Source: Actinomycetes bacterium (GTDB taxonomy: Bacteria > Actinomycetota > Actinomycetes > Propionibacteriales > Propionibacteriaceae). From it: DNA of 39,555 nt. Positions within the stretch are counted from its first letter, which is position 1. Each line of letters opens with the position of its first letter. The position numbers were made by a program, and so were the translations under genes. The notes under the pieces are model-generated. The model was given only the letters and a program-made list of their open reading frames with translations, did no database searches and was not told the origin of the DNA. The stretch is taken from positions 1 to 39,555 of the forward strand of contig JAEWOI010000039.1 in assembly GCA_023460935.1 (NCBI GenBank), written 5' to 3'. This document shows, piece after piece, positions 15,013-22,022 of the stretch.

Positions 15013-16296
15013 GTGTCCCGCGTCCGCAACCCGATGCTGGCCAGCCTGATCGGGCTGCGCGGCAACGGCCGGGCCTGCGTCTACACCGAGCCCATGTGGG
15101 GCCTCTCGATGATGCTGGTGCTGCCGTACGCATCGGTGTTCATGCTGGCCCTCGGGGTGCCGGACCAGCAGATCGGGCTGCTGGCAACGATCGCGACGCT
15201 CTCCCAGGTGGGGTTCGGCCTGCTCAGCGGCGTGATCACGGACAAGCTGGGCCGCCGGCTCACCACAGCCGTCTTCGACATCGTGGCCTGGGTGATCCCC
15301 TGCGTGGTCTGGGCGTTGGCCCAGAACTTCTGGTACTTCCTGGTGGCCTCGGTGGTCAACGGCGCCTGGCAGGTCACCCAGAACTCCTGGGACTGCCTGC
15401 TGGTCGAGGACGTGGACCGCAGCGAGATCACCAAGGTGTACTCGCTGATCAAGGTTGCCGCAGAGTTCTCCGCGCTGTTCGCGCCGATCGCGGCGGTACT
15501 CGTGGCCCAGTTCGGCCTCGTGCCGGCGGTGCGGATCCTCTACGTCAACGCCGCCGTGATCATGACCCTGAAGATCCTCATCCTGTACCGCTGGTCGACC
15601 GAGACCGCCACCGGACGGCTCCGCCTGGAGCAGACCCGTGGGGTCAGCATCTGGCGGTCGCTGCGGGAGTACCGCGGCGTCCTCGGCCTGATCCTGCACT
15701 CCAGGGGGACCCTGTTCTCCCTCGGCATCGCAGCCATCGTCGGTGCAGTGACCCTGGTCAACGGCACTTTCTGGCAGGTCGTGGTCAACCAGCGCCTCGG
15801 CGTGCCCGACCCGCTGCTGCCGTTCTTCCCCATGGTGCGCTCGGTGCTGTCGGTGATCCTGTTCTTCACCGTGATCCCCCGGCTGACGCACCCCCGGCAC
15901 CTGCAGCGGCCCACCCTTTGGGGCTTCCTCGCCTACCTGTCCGGGCAGGTGCTGCTCGTGCTGGTGCCGGTGCCCACCGGCGCGGCCACGGCGTCGACCT
16001 ACGCCCTGCTCGCAGCCTGCCTGCTGCTGGACGCATTCGGGGCGGGCATCCTGTTCATGCTCTCGGAGTCACTGGTCGCCCTGCACGTCGACCGTAACGA
16101 GCGCTCCAGGGTGATGGCCATCCAGCGCACCTGCGTGATGCTGGCCACGGCACCCTTCGGCTGGGTCTCCGGCTGGCTCTCGGGAATGGACCGGAGCTGG
16201 CCGTTCCTGTTGACGTCGGCACTGCTGGTCCTCGGTGCTGTGGCGACCGCGCGATTCTGGGTCACGACCCATTCCGAGCCGGCGCAGGTGGGCTGA
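15013..16296 (+). CDS. Major facilitator superfamily transporter
   Basis: This is a 427-residue MFS permease with about 12 hydrophobic segments. The loop after the second helix carries GVITDKLGRRLTTAVFD, a good match to the MFS signature GxxxDrxGRR. A central cytoplasmic loop (about 195-220, YRWSTETATGRLRLEQTRGV) separates the two halves. The start is GTG at 15013, just after the preceding stop; ATG at 15034 is possible. Because it closes the cluster with the GH38 mannosidase, uptake of a mannose-containing or nucleoside-type substrate is a reasonable guess, but the sequence does not show which. The stop at 16296 is followed by repeats. Confidence 0.85.
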   Translation: MSRVRNPMLASLIGLRGNGRACVYTEPMWGLSMMLVLPYASVFMLALGVPDQQIGLLATIATLSQVGFGLLSGVITDKLGRRLTTAVFDIVAWVIPCVVWALAQNFWYFLVASVVNGAWQVTQNSWDCLLVEDVDRSEITKVYSLIKVAAEFSALFAPIAAVLVAQFGLVPAVRILYVNAAVIMTLKILILYRWSTETATGRLRLEQTRGVSIWRSLREYRGVLGLILHSRGTLFSLGIAAIVGAVTLVNGTFWQVVVNQRLGVPDPLLPFFPMVRSVLSVILFFTVIPRLTHPRHLQRPTLWGFLAYLSGQVLLVLVPVPTGAATASTYALLAACLLLDAFGAGILFMLSESLVALHVDRNERSRVMAIQRTCVMLATAPFGWVSGWLSGMDRSWPFLLTSALLVLGAVATARFWVTTHSEPAQVG

Positions 16297-16302
16297 CGAG
16301 AA

Positions 16303-16426
16303 CCGGCCCCTGAGGCGGCTCGCGAGGCACGGTCCCTGAGGAGGCTGGCGAGGCACGGTCCCTGAGGAGGCTGGCGAGGCACGAGCCAGCCGTCACGAAG
16401 GGCCGCGTCACCTCGGCTGAGGGACC
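16303..16426. repeat. 26-base tandem repeat plus inverted element upstream of the HNH gene
   Basis: A unit of the form ACGGTCCCTGAGGAGGCTGG-CGAGGC appears twice without change (16329-16354, 16355-16380), with a diverged third copy before them (16303-16328). It is followed by gtcacgaagggcc (16392-16404) and a near-reverse copy ending CTGAGGGACC (16417-16426). The same two blocks in the same orientation occur downstream of the HNH gene at 18239-18278. It looks like a dispersed REP-like intergenic element. Confidence 0.7.
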
Positions 16427-16441
16427 GTCAGTGGGGTGATC

Positions 16442-16461
16442 CATAATGGACACATGTTCGA
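16442..16461 (+). promoter_or_regulatory. HNH gene promoter with an SOS-box-like half palindrome
   Basis: CATAAT (16442-16447) stands 6 bases before the ATG at 16454, again a leaderless geometry. Overlapping the start, ATGGAC-acat-GTTCGA (16446-16461) matches the actinobacterial LexA box TCGAAC-N4-GTTCGA at all six right-half and three of six left-half positions. From memory, several mycobacterial 13E12 (DUF222) genes have SOS boxes near their starts. Confidence 0.4.
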
Positions 16462-17956
16462 ATACCCCGAGCTGAGCCGGCTGGATGCCAACGCTGCCCT
16501 GGGCGTGCTCGAGCAGGCGCAGCAGGCGAGGCGGCAGGCCGAGGTGGTCGAGGCGCAGGCGATGCTGCGCGTGGTGCGGACCTACCGCCACCAGCTGCCG
16601 ACCGACAAGGTGCAGCTTGCGGCTGAGGGGACCGGGCGGGTGGACGACTTCGCCTGCCTGGAGCTCGCCGCGGCGCTGCACCGCAGCGTCGACTCGGTCA
16701 CCGCCCAGGTGGTCGACCTGCTGAACCTGGAGAGACGGCTGCCCCGGCTGTGGGAGCAGTCGGTGGCCTGCGGCGTGCCGCTCTGGCTCGCCCGGAAGAT
16801 CGCCCGCGCCACCTCCGAGCTGACCCTGACGAGGGCGTTGTGGGCGGACAGCACCATCGCTCCCTTCACCACCCGGCTGGCGCCGGCCCGGCTGCTGCGC
16901 TTCGTTGAGGCGCTGGTCGTGCAGGCCGATCCAGCCGCGGCCGAGGCCAGGTGGGACGCCCGGAACCGCCCCCGGGTCGAGCTCGGCGTCGTGCACCGCG
17001 ACGGATTGCGCGACATCTACGGCTGGCTGGACGCGGCCGACGCCACCTTCCTCGACGCAGCGCTGGAGCAGCTGTCGGCCATCCTGGCCGCACAGGGCTC
17101 CACCGAGGACGCGTCGGAACGCCGGGCCACGGCGCTCGGCATCCTCGCGACGCCGGCCCGGGCGCTGGCACTGATCCAGCACTCGATCAGCCAGCCGGCG
17201 CTGGACGGAGTGGCCACTCACGACTCCTCGCCCACCCTGGCTGAGGACGAGACGAACGGCTCCGGCGCCCGTTCGCCCTTCGGCTGCGCCGGGCACGCGT
17301 GCGGCACGATCACGGTGCCGCCGGACCAGCTGCTGCCGAAGGCGACGCTCGTCGTCCACCTGTCCGGGGAGAGCCTCGCCACCGGTTCCGGGGTCGGGCG
17401 TTGTGAGCAGCTCGGTCCGGTGACCGTTGGTCAGATCCAGAAGCTGCTCGGCCACAGCCGGGTGGCGGTGCAGCCGGTGTTCAATCCCAACGGCATCGTC
17501 GCAGTCGATCAGTACGAGATCCCCGACCGCATCCGGCGCGCAGTGCTGCTGCGCCATCCGTTTGAGGTGTTCCCCTACGGCTCGCGCGGCTCGGCCGGGC
17601 TCGATCTCGACCACACCCGGCCGTACCGGTGGGGCCGGGACAGGCCGCCTGGCCAGACCGGCCCGGACAACCTCGGCCCGCTGCGCCGCAAGACGCACCG
17701 CGCCAAGACTCACGGTGGCTGGCGGGTGCACCAGCACGAGCCGGGCAGCTTCACCTGGGTCTCACCACTTGGCCGGCGCTACTTCGTGACCCCTGCCGGG
17801 CTCACCAACGACTACCGCCACGCCCCGGGTGCCGACTCAGCCGACAACCCTCTCGGTGGCCCGCTGCTGCCAGAACTGCACAAACCGCCACGCCGGCGAG
17901 GTGCTCCCCGCCGGTCCGGGCCCAACGGGCGACCGACAGCAGTGCTGCGGCGCTGA
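16454..17956 (+). CDS. DUF222 (13E12 repeat family) HNH endonuclease domain protein
   Basis: This 500-residue protein belongs to the family that combines an N-terminal DUF222 helical region (about 1-280, with EVVEAQAMLRVV and LLRFVEALVVQADPAAAEAR) with a C-terminal HNH nuclease. The HNH core is LDLDHTRPYRWG near 383, followed by GPDNLGPLRRKTHRAKTHGG, so the D-H, N and H positions are present. The Cys pairs of some relatives are missing (LRRK replaces the usual LCRR). These multicopy genes are abundant in Actinomycetota and their function is unsettled. ATG at 16454 is preferred over GTG at 16436 because a CATAAT element ends 6 bases before it. The gene sits alone between repeat blocks, which suggests acquisition or amplification. 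Confidence 0.88.
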   Translation: MFEYPELSRLDANAALGVLEQAQQARRQAEVVEAQAMLRVVRTYRHQLPTDKVQLAAEGTGRVDDFACLELAAALHRSVDSVTAQVVDLLNLERRLPRLWEQSVACGVPLWLARKIARATSELTLTRALWADSTIAPFTTRLAPARLLRFVEALVVQADPAAAEARWDARNRPRVELGVVHRDGLRDIYGWLDAADATFLDAALEQLSAILAAQGSTEDASERRATALGILATPARALALIQHSISQPALDGVATHDSSPTLAEDETNGSGARSPFGCAGHACGTITVPPDQLLPKATLVVHLSGESLATGSGVGRCEQLGPVTVGQIQKLLGHSRVAVQPVFNPNGIVAVDQYEIPDRIRRAVLLRHPFEVFPYGSRGSAGLDLDHTRPYRWGRDRPPGQTGPDNLGPLRRKTHRAKTHGGWRVHQHEPGSFTWVSPLGRRYFVTPAGLTNDYRHAPGADSADNPLGGPLLPELHKPPRRRGAPRRSGPNGRPTAVLRR

Positions 17957-18100
17957 TCGCTCAGCACCGCCGAGTCCCGTCGCTTCGCGAGCATCACTGC
18001 ACCGGTCCCGGACCGGCTTTCGGCATGCCCGCGGCCCCCCACCGCTTCCTTGCCCACGCCCACCGCAGCCCAGGCAGGAGGCAATCCCCGCGTGCACGGT
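17957..18100. other. Non-coding tail after the HNH gene
   Basis: This is the first part of a 520-base gene-free stretch (17957-18476). No RNA gene, promoter or conserved peptide was recognised here. The rest of the stretch is taken up by the repeat blocks listed separately. Confidence 0.5.
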
Positions 18101-18241
18101 CCCGGAGGAGCGCAACCGAGCACGGCGCACACCCCCGAACCAGCCCCCGAGGAGCGAGCGCACACCTCCGAACGTCCCCCGAGCAGCGAGCGCACCCCCC
18201 GAACCAGCCCCCGAGCAGCGAGCGCACACCCCCGAACCGGT
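18101..18241. repeat. Imperfect tandem repeat, about 31-44 bases per unit
   Basis: Four to five units follow the pattern CCCCGAGCAGCGAGCGCAC then ACCCCCGAACCAGC, starting near 18101, 18145, 18177 and 18208 and running into the related inverted element at 18239. Units differ by a few substitutions (GAGGAG/GAGCAG, CCTCCG/CCCCCG). There are no unique spacers, so this is not a CRISPR array. Confidence 0.7.
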
Positions 18242-18338
18242 CCCTGAGGAGCGAGCGAAACGAGGGTCACGAAGGGCCGGCACGGGACGACCCTTCGTGA
18301 CGGTTCGCTCGCTCCGCTCACGAACCTCCTCAGGGACC
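18239..18338. repeat. 100-base inverted repeat (REP-like element)
   Basis: Outer arms GGTCCCTGAGGAG (18239-18251) and CTCCTCAGGGACC (18326-18338) are perfect complements. Inner arms GTCACGAAGGG (18266-18276) and CCCTTCGTGAC (18291-18301) are also perfect, and the GAGCGAGCGAA segment between them pairs with TTCGCTCGCTC. The whole can fold into one long hairpin. The left half shares both blocks with the element upstream of the HNH gene. Confidence 0.8.
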
Positions 18339-18344
18339 GTCCAC

Positions 18345-18440
18345 GCGGGCAGCAGCTCCGTTCAGAAGCCTCGTCAGGGAGGGTGCAAGCGCGGGCAGCA
18401 GCTCCTTCAAGGAACCTCGTCAGTGAGGGCCTAAGCGGGC
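18345..18440. repeat. Direct repeat of about 45 bases, two copies plus a partial third
   Basis: GCGGGCAGCAGCTCC starts at 18345 and 18391, and GCGGGC again at 18435, so the periods are 46 and 44 bases. Each unit continues with a TTCA...CCTCGTCAG segment. The purpose is unknown; the block ends before rlmN. Confidence 0.65.
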
Positions 18441-18454
18441 AGGTCCGCTCATGC

Positions 18455-18467
18455 ACCCCGTAGGGGT
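18455..18467 (-). terminator. Small hairpin after rlmN
   Basis: ACCCC (18455-18459) and GGGGT (18463-18467) form a 5-base stem with a 3-base loop, 9 bases past the rlmN stop. There is no T-tract. A weak candidate terminator for the pyrH-frr-cdsA-rlmN transcript. Confidence 0.3.
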
Positions 18468-18476
18468 TGTGGTGGG

Positions 18477-19706
18477 TCAGTCTGCGCCGGTGGCGGCGAG
18501 CTGGCCGCAGGCGCCGTCGATCTCCCGGCCCCTGGTGTCGCGGACGGTGACCGGGACGCCACGCACTTCGAGGCGACGGACGAACTCCAGCTCGTCGGCC
18601 CGGCGCGAGGCCGTCCACTTGGAGCCCGGCGTCGGGTTCAGCGGGATCAGGTTCACGTGCACCCAGCCGTAGCCGGGTCCCTTCCGGTCCCCGCCCGGCC
18701 CGGCCAGGACGTCGGCCAGGGCGTCGGCCCGCCAGCCCTGGTCGTTCACGTCTCGGATCAGCGCGTACTCGATCGAGACCCGACGCCCAGTGGCCTCGAA
18801 GTAGCCGCGGGCCGCGCCCACGACCTCCGCGACGTTCCAGCGGGTGTTGATCGGGCACAGCTCGTCGCGCAGCGCGTCGTCCGGGGCGTGCAGGCTCACC
18901 GCAAGTGTGACCGGCAGCCCCTCCGCCGCCAGCCGCTGGATCTGGGGCACCAGCCCCACGGTCGAGACCGTGACGCCGCGGGCGGAGATGCCCAGGCCGT
19001 CCGGGGCCGGGGTGACGATGGTCCGAACCGCGCGCAGGACGGCGGTGTAGTTGGCCATCGGCTCGCCCATGCCCATGAAGACGATGTTGTTCACCCGCCC
19101 CGGCCCGCCCGGGATCTCGCCGTCCCGCAGGCGCCTGGCGGCGTCGGTGACCTGGGCCAGGATCTCGCCGGTGCTCAGGTTGCGCTGCAGGCCGCCCTGC
19201 CCGGTGGCGCAGAACGGGCAGGCCATGCCGCAGCCGGCCTGGGAGGAGATGCACACCGTGGCCCGTTCGCGGCCAGAGCCGCTGGCCCGAACGCCGCGCA
19301 CGCCGTAGCGCATCAGCACGCTCTCCACCAGCGAGCCGTCGTGCAGCCGCCACAGCGTCTTCACAGTCGTACCGCCGTCGGCCTGCTGGTCGCGCACCCG
19401 TTCCACGAGGGACGGGGCGAACCGCTCGGCCAGCACCCCGCGCTCGGCCTTGGGGATGTCGGTCCAGTGTTCGGGTGAGTCCGACAGCCGGTCGAAGAGG
19501 TGGCGGGTCAACTGGCCGGCGCGGAACCTCGGCAACCCCAGCCCGGCGATCGCCTCGGCGCGCTGCGCAGCGTCCAGGTCGGCCCAGTGCAGCGGCGGCT
19601 TGCCACGCCTCGGCGCACCCAGCGCGAGCGGCACCGTCCGGCCAGCCTCCGCCTGCGCGACCGTGCGGGCGTAGGCTGCCTCCTCCTCCGGAGTGAGCCC
19701 GGTCAC
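18477..19706 (-). CDS. rlmN: 23S rRNA (adenine2503-C2)/tRNA methyltransferase RlmN
   Basis: RlmN is a radical SAM enzyme that methylates C2 of A2503 in 23S rRNA and of A37 in some tRNAs, which influences decoding fidelity. The cluster motif is GCGMACPFC with Cys159, Cys163 and Cys166. The mechanistic second Cys is Cys400 in REIDGACGQL. MGMGEPMANY and VSLHAPDDALRDEL are also conserved. The start is GTG at 19706 behind AGGAGG; it overlaps the cdsA stop as GTGA. A longer open frame to 19910 lies over cdsA and is rejected. The product is 409 residues, slightly long because of an N-terminal extension of about 40 residues. Last gene of pyrH-frr-cdsA-rlmN. Confidence 0.96.
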   Translation of the reverse strand: MTGLTPEEEAAYARTVAQAEAGRTVPLALGAPRRGKPPLHWADLDAAQRAEAIAGLGLPRFRAGQLTRHLFDRLSDSPEHWTDIPKAERGVLAERFAPSLVERVRDQQADGGTTVKTLWRLHDGSLVESVLMRYGVRGVRASGSGRERATVCISSQAGCGMACPFCATGQGGLQRNLSTGEILAQVTDAARRLRDGEIPGGPGRVNNIVFMGMGEPMANYTAVLRAVRTIVTPAPDGLGISARGVTVSTVGLVPQIQRLAAEGLPVTLAVSLHAPDDALRDELCPINTRWNVAEVVGAARGYFEATGRRVSIEYALIRDVNDQGWRADALADVLAGPGGDRKGPGYGWVHVNLIPLNPTPGSKWTASRRADELEFVRRLEVRGVPVTVRDTRGREIDGACGQLAATGAD

Positions 19707-20575
19707 CAGCCACCTCCTGCGATCGTGAACACCAGCCAGGCTGCCGGCGCTGCGACCAGCGTCGAGTCGAGCCGGTCCATCACCCCGCCGTGGCCGGGCA
19801 GGAACGAACTCATGTCCTTGATCCCCACATCCCGCTTGATCATCGACTCGATCAGGTCGCCCGCGGTGCCGAAGATGACCACCACCACCGCCAGCAGTAC
19901 CCCGAACCACCAGGGCCGACCCATCACCAGCACGACGTGCAGGACGCCGAGGACGCCGGCCAGCAGGAACGAGCCGGCCAGCCCCTCCCAGGTCTTCTTC
20001 GGGCTGATGCTGGGGGCCATCCGGTGCCTGCCGAGCGTCGCGCCAGCGGCGTAGCCACCGGTGTCGCTGCCCGCGATGCAGAGCGCCACCCCCACCACCT
20101 TGGCCACGCCATGGGGCTGGGCGAGGATCAGCCCGACGAACGAAGCCAGCAGCGGGATGTAGCCGATGATGAACAGGCTCGCCGCGCTGTCCCGGGCGTA
20201 GCCGTCAGCGCCGTCGAACATGCGCCAGATCAGCGCCAGCAGCACCGTCCCGCCGATCGTGCCGAGCAGCACGACGTGCCAGGGCAGGTTGGTCACTGGC
20301 TGCAGCAGGGCGGCGGCGTAGGAGCCGCCGATGATGATCACGTTGCCGATCACGACCGGGATGACCGCGGAGCGCATCCCGACGCGCTGCAGCGCCTGGT
20401 GCACCTCGATCGCCCCCAGGCTGGTGAGCACGACCAGCAGCAGGATGAAGCCGGTCGGCCACCAGGTGAGGGTCGCGACGATCACAGCGAACAGGAACAA
20501 CCCCACCCCGATCGCCGCAGGCAGGTCCCGTCCCGCCCGCGACTTGCGCGGCGCCGGCTGCTCGCTTTCGGTCAT
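19703..20575 (-). CDS. cdsA: Phosphatidate cytidylyltransferase
   Basis: CdsA makes CDP-diacylglycerol from phosphatidic acid and CTP, the branch point of phospholipid synthesis, in the cytoplasmic membrane. The 290-residue protein has about eight hydrophobic helices after a charged N-terminus (MTESEQPAPRKSRAGRD). The family signature S-x3-KR-x4-KD-x5-PGHGG-x2-DRxD is present as SMIKRDVGIKD followed by PGHGGVMDRLDS, near 247-273. The ATG at 20575 lies 7 bases after the frr stop and its own stop overlaps the rlmN start, so it is within one operon. Confidence 0.97.
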   Translation of the reverse strand: MTESEQPAPRKSRAGRDLPAAIGVGLFLFAVIVATLTWWPTGFILLLVVLTSLGAIEVHQALQRVGMRSAVIPVVIGNVIIIGGSYAAALLQPVTNLPWHVVLLGTIGGTVLLALIWRMFDGADGYARDSAASLFIIGYIPLLASFVGLILAQPHGVAKVVGVALCIAGSDTGGYAAGATLGRHRMAPSISPKKTWEGLAGSFLLAGVLGVLHVVLVMGRPWWFGVLLAVVVVIFGTAGDLIESMIKRDVGIKDMSSFLPGHGGVMDRLDSTLVAAPAAWLVFTIAGGGW

Positions 20576-20582
20576 GCGGGGA

Positions 20583-21140
20583 TCAGACCTCCAGCAGTTC
20601 GGCTTCCTTCGCCTTCAGCAGCTCGTCGATGGTGTCGACGTGCTTCTTGGTGGCGGCGTCCAACTGCTTCTCGGCCCCGCGGGCGTCGTCCTCGCTGATC
20701 TCCTTGTCCTTGACCAGCCGGTGGACGGCCTCGATCCCGTGCCGGCGGACGTTGCGCACCGCGACCCGGGCCTCCTCGGCCTTGTGCCGGGCGAGCTTGA
20801 TGTACTCCTTGCGCCGCTCCTCGGTGAGCTGCGGCATCACCAGCCTGATCACGTTGCCGTCGTTCGCCGGGTTGACGCCGAGGTCGGAATCACGGATGGC
20901 CTTCTCGATGCCGGCCATGGCGCCGCGGTCGAACGGCGTGATCAGCACCGTCCGCGCCTCCGGCACCTGGAAGGTGGCGAGCTGCTGCAGCGGGGTGGGC
21001 GCGCCGTAGTAGTCCACCATCAGCTTGTTGAACATCGCCGGGTGCGCCCGGCCGGTACGGATCGCCGCGAAGTCCTCGCGCGCGTGGTCCACCGAGCCCG
21101 CCATCTTGTGGTCGGTGTCCTTGATGATCTCCGGGATCAC
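20583..21140 (-). CDS. frr: Ribosome recycling factor
   Basis: RRF splits the post-termination ribosome together with EF-G. GTG at 21140 is chosen because it gives 185 residues, the classic RRF length, beginning VIPEIIKDTDHKMAGSVDHA and preceded by GGGAAGAG. The upstream open sequence to 21176 is not family-like. Motifs include FAAIRTGRAHPAMFNKLMVD, the PLQQLATFQVPEARTVLITP hinge region and LTEERRKEYIKLARHKAEEA in the long helical domain. It follows pyrH by 36 bases and precedes cdsA by 7. Confidence 0.97.
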   Translation of the reverse strand: MIPEIIKDTDHKMAGSVDHAREDFAAIRTGRAHPAMFNKLMVDYYGAPTPLQQLATFQVPEARTVLITPFDRGAMAGIEKAIRDSDLGVNPANDGNVIRLVMPQLTEERRKEYIKLARHKAEEARVAVRNVRRHGIEAVHRLVKDKEISEDDARGAEKQLDAATKKHVDTIDELLKAKEAELLEV

Positions 21141-21176
21141 GAGGTCTCTTCCCTTCTGGTTTCGCCAGCACGCCAC

Positions 21177-21890
21177 TCAGGCGTGCAGGGTGGTTCCGAT
21201 CTTCTCACCCGAGACCACCCGAGCGATGTTCCCAGTCACCCCGAGGTCGAAGAAGACCATCGGCAGCTGGTGTTCCCTGGCGAGGCTGACCGCAGTCGCG
21301 TCGGCCACCTTCAGGTCGCGGGCGAGGAAGTCGTCGTAGGTCAGGTCCTCGAACTTCCGCGCGTCCGGGTTGGTCCGCGGGTCGTCGTCGTAGACACCGT
21401 CGGTGCCCTGCTTGGCCATCAGCAGCACGTCGGCGTGGATCTCCAGCGCCCGCTGGGCCGAGACGGTGTCGGTGGAGAAGAACGGCATCCCCGAGCCGGC
21501 ACCGAAGATCACCACCCGGCCCTTCTCGAGGTGGCGGATCGCCCGCAGGGGGATGTACGGCTCCGCGACCTGGCCCATCGCGATGGCGGTCTGCACCCGG
21601 CTCGGCTGCCCGGCCTTCTCCAGGAAGTCCTGCAGCGCCAGGCTGTTCATCACCGTGCCCAGCATGCCGATGTAGTCGGCGCGGGCGCGGTCGATCCCGC
21701 GCGTCTGGAGTTCAGCGCCGCGGAAGAAGTTCCCCCCGCCGGTGACGATCGCCACCTGCACCCCGGACGCCACGACCTCCGCGATCTGCCCGGCGATGCC
21801 GGCGATGATGTCCGGGTCGACGCCCAGCCTGCCGCCACCGAACGCCTCACCCGACAGCTTGAGCAGGACACGGCGGTACGGACTTGGCAT
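21177..21890 (-). CDS. pyrH: Uridylate kinase (UMP kinase)
   Basis: PyrH phosphorylates UMP to UDP, the step feeding all pyrimidine nucleotides. The 237-residue amino-acid-kinase-fold protein shows the motifs KLSGEAFGG near the start, VTGGGNFFRGAEL, DYIGMLGTVMNSLALQD and QGTDGVYDDDPR. The length and motifs fit the hexameric bacterial enzyme. The ATG at 21890 is preceded by CGAGGAG. It is separated from tsf by a strong hairpin at 21980-22011 and has a -10-like element at 21947-21952, so it likely starts its own transcript with frr, cdsA and rlmN. Confidence 0.97.
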   Translation of the reverse strand: MPSPYRRVLLKLSGEAFGGGRLGVDPDIIAGIAGQIAEVVASGVQVAIVTGGGNFFRGAELQTRGIDRARADYIGMLGTVMNSLALQDFLEKAGQPSRVQTAIAMGQVAEPYIPLRAIRHLEKGRVVIFGAGSGMPFFSTDTVSAQRALEIHADVLLMAKQGTDGVYDDDPRTNPDARKFEDLTYDDFLARDLKVADATAVSLAREHQLPMVFFDLGVTGNIARVVSGEKIGTTLHA

Positions 21891-21946
21891 GTGGTCTCCT
21901 CGAAAGCGGCGGCGGCGACCGGCGAATGCTCGGCGGGTGCGGCACC

Positions 21947-21952
21947 ACCCTA
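21947..21952 (-). promoter_or_regulatory. Possible -10 element of pyrH operon
   Basis: Minus-strand TAGGGT lies 56 bases upstream of the pyrH ATG and downstream of the tsf hairpin. No distinct -35 was found. Confidence 0.35.
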
Positions 21953-21979
21953 TCCTCTCGGCGGCCCCGCAAACGTCGA

Positions 21980-22011
21980 AGCGGCCGCCCAGCTGGTGCT
22001 GGACGGCCGCT
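21980..22011 (-). terminator. Hairpin terminator after tsf
   Basis: Arms AGCGGCCG (21980-21987) and CGGCCGCT (22004-22011) are perfect complements. After one mismatch the stem continues with CCAGC and GCTGG, leaving a 4-base loop. It begins 11 bases after the tsf stop and is followed on the minus strand by TTCG, so it is a likely end of the rpsB-tsf transcript. Confidence 0.6.
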
Positions 22012-22022
22012 GCGTGCGTGGT

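Noticed and set aside
18101..18241. Resemblance to a CRISPR array
   Set aside because: The units adjoin without unique spacers, vary in sequence, and no cas gene is present.
17812..19713. A 633-codon minus-strand frame across the repeats and rlmN
   Set aside because: It reads rlmN out of frame and translates the tandem repeats, so it is an artefact of high GC.
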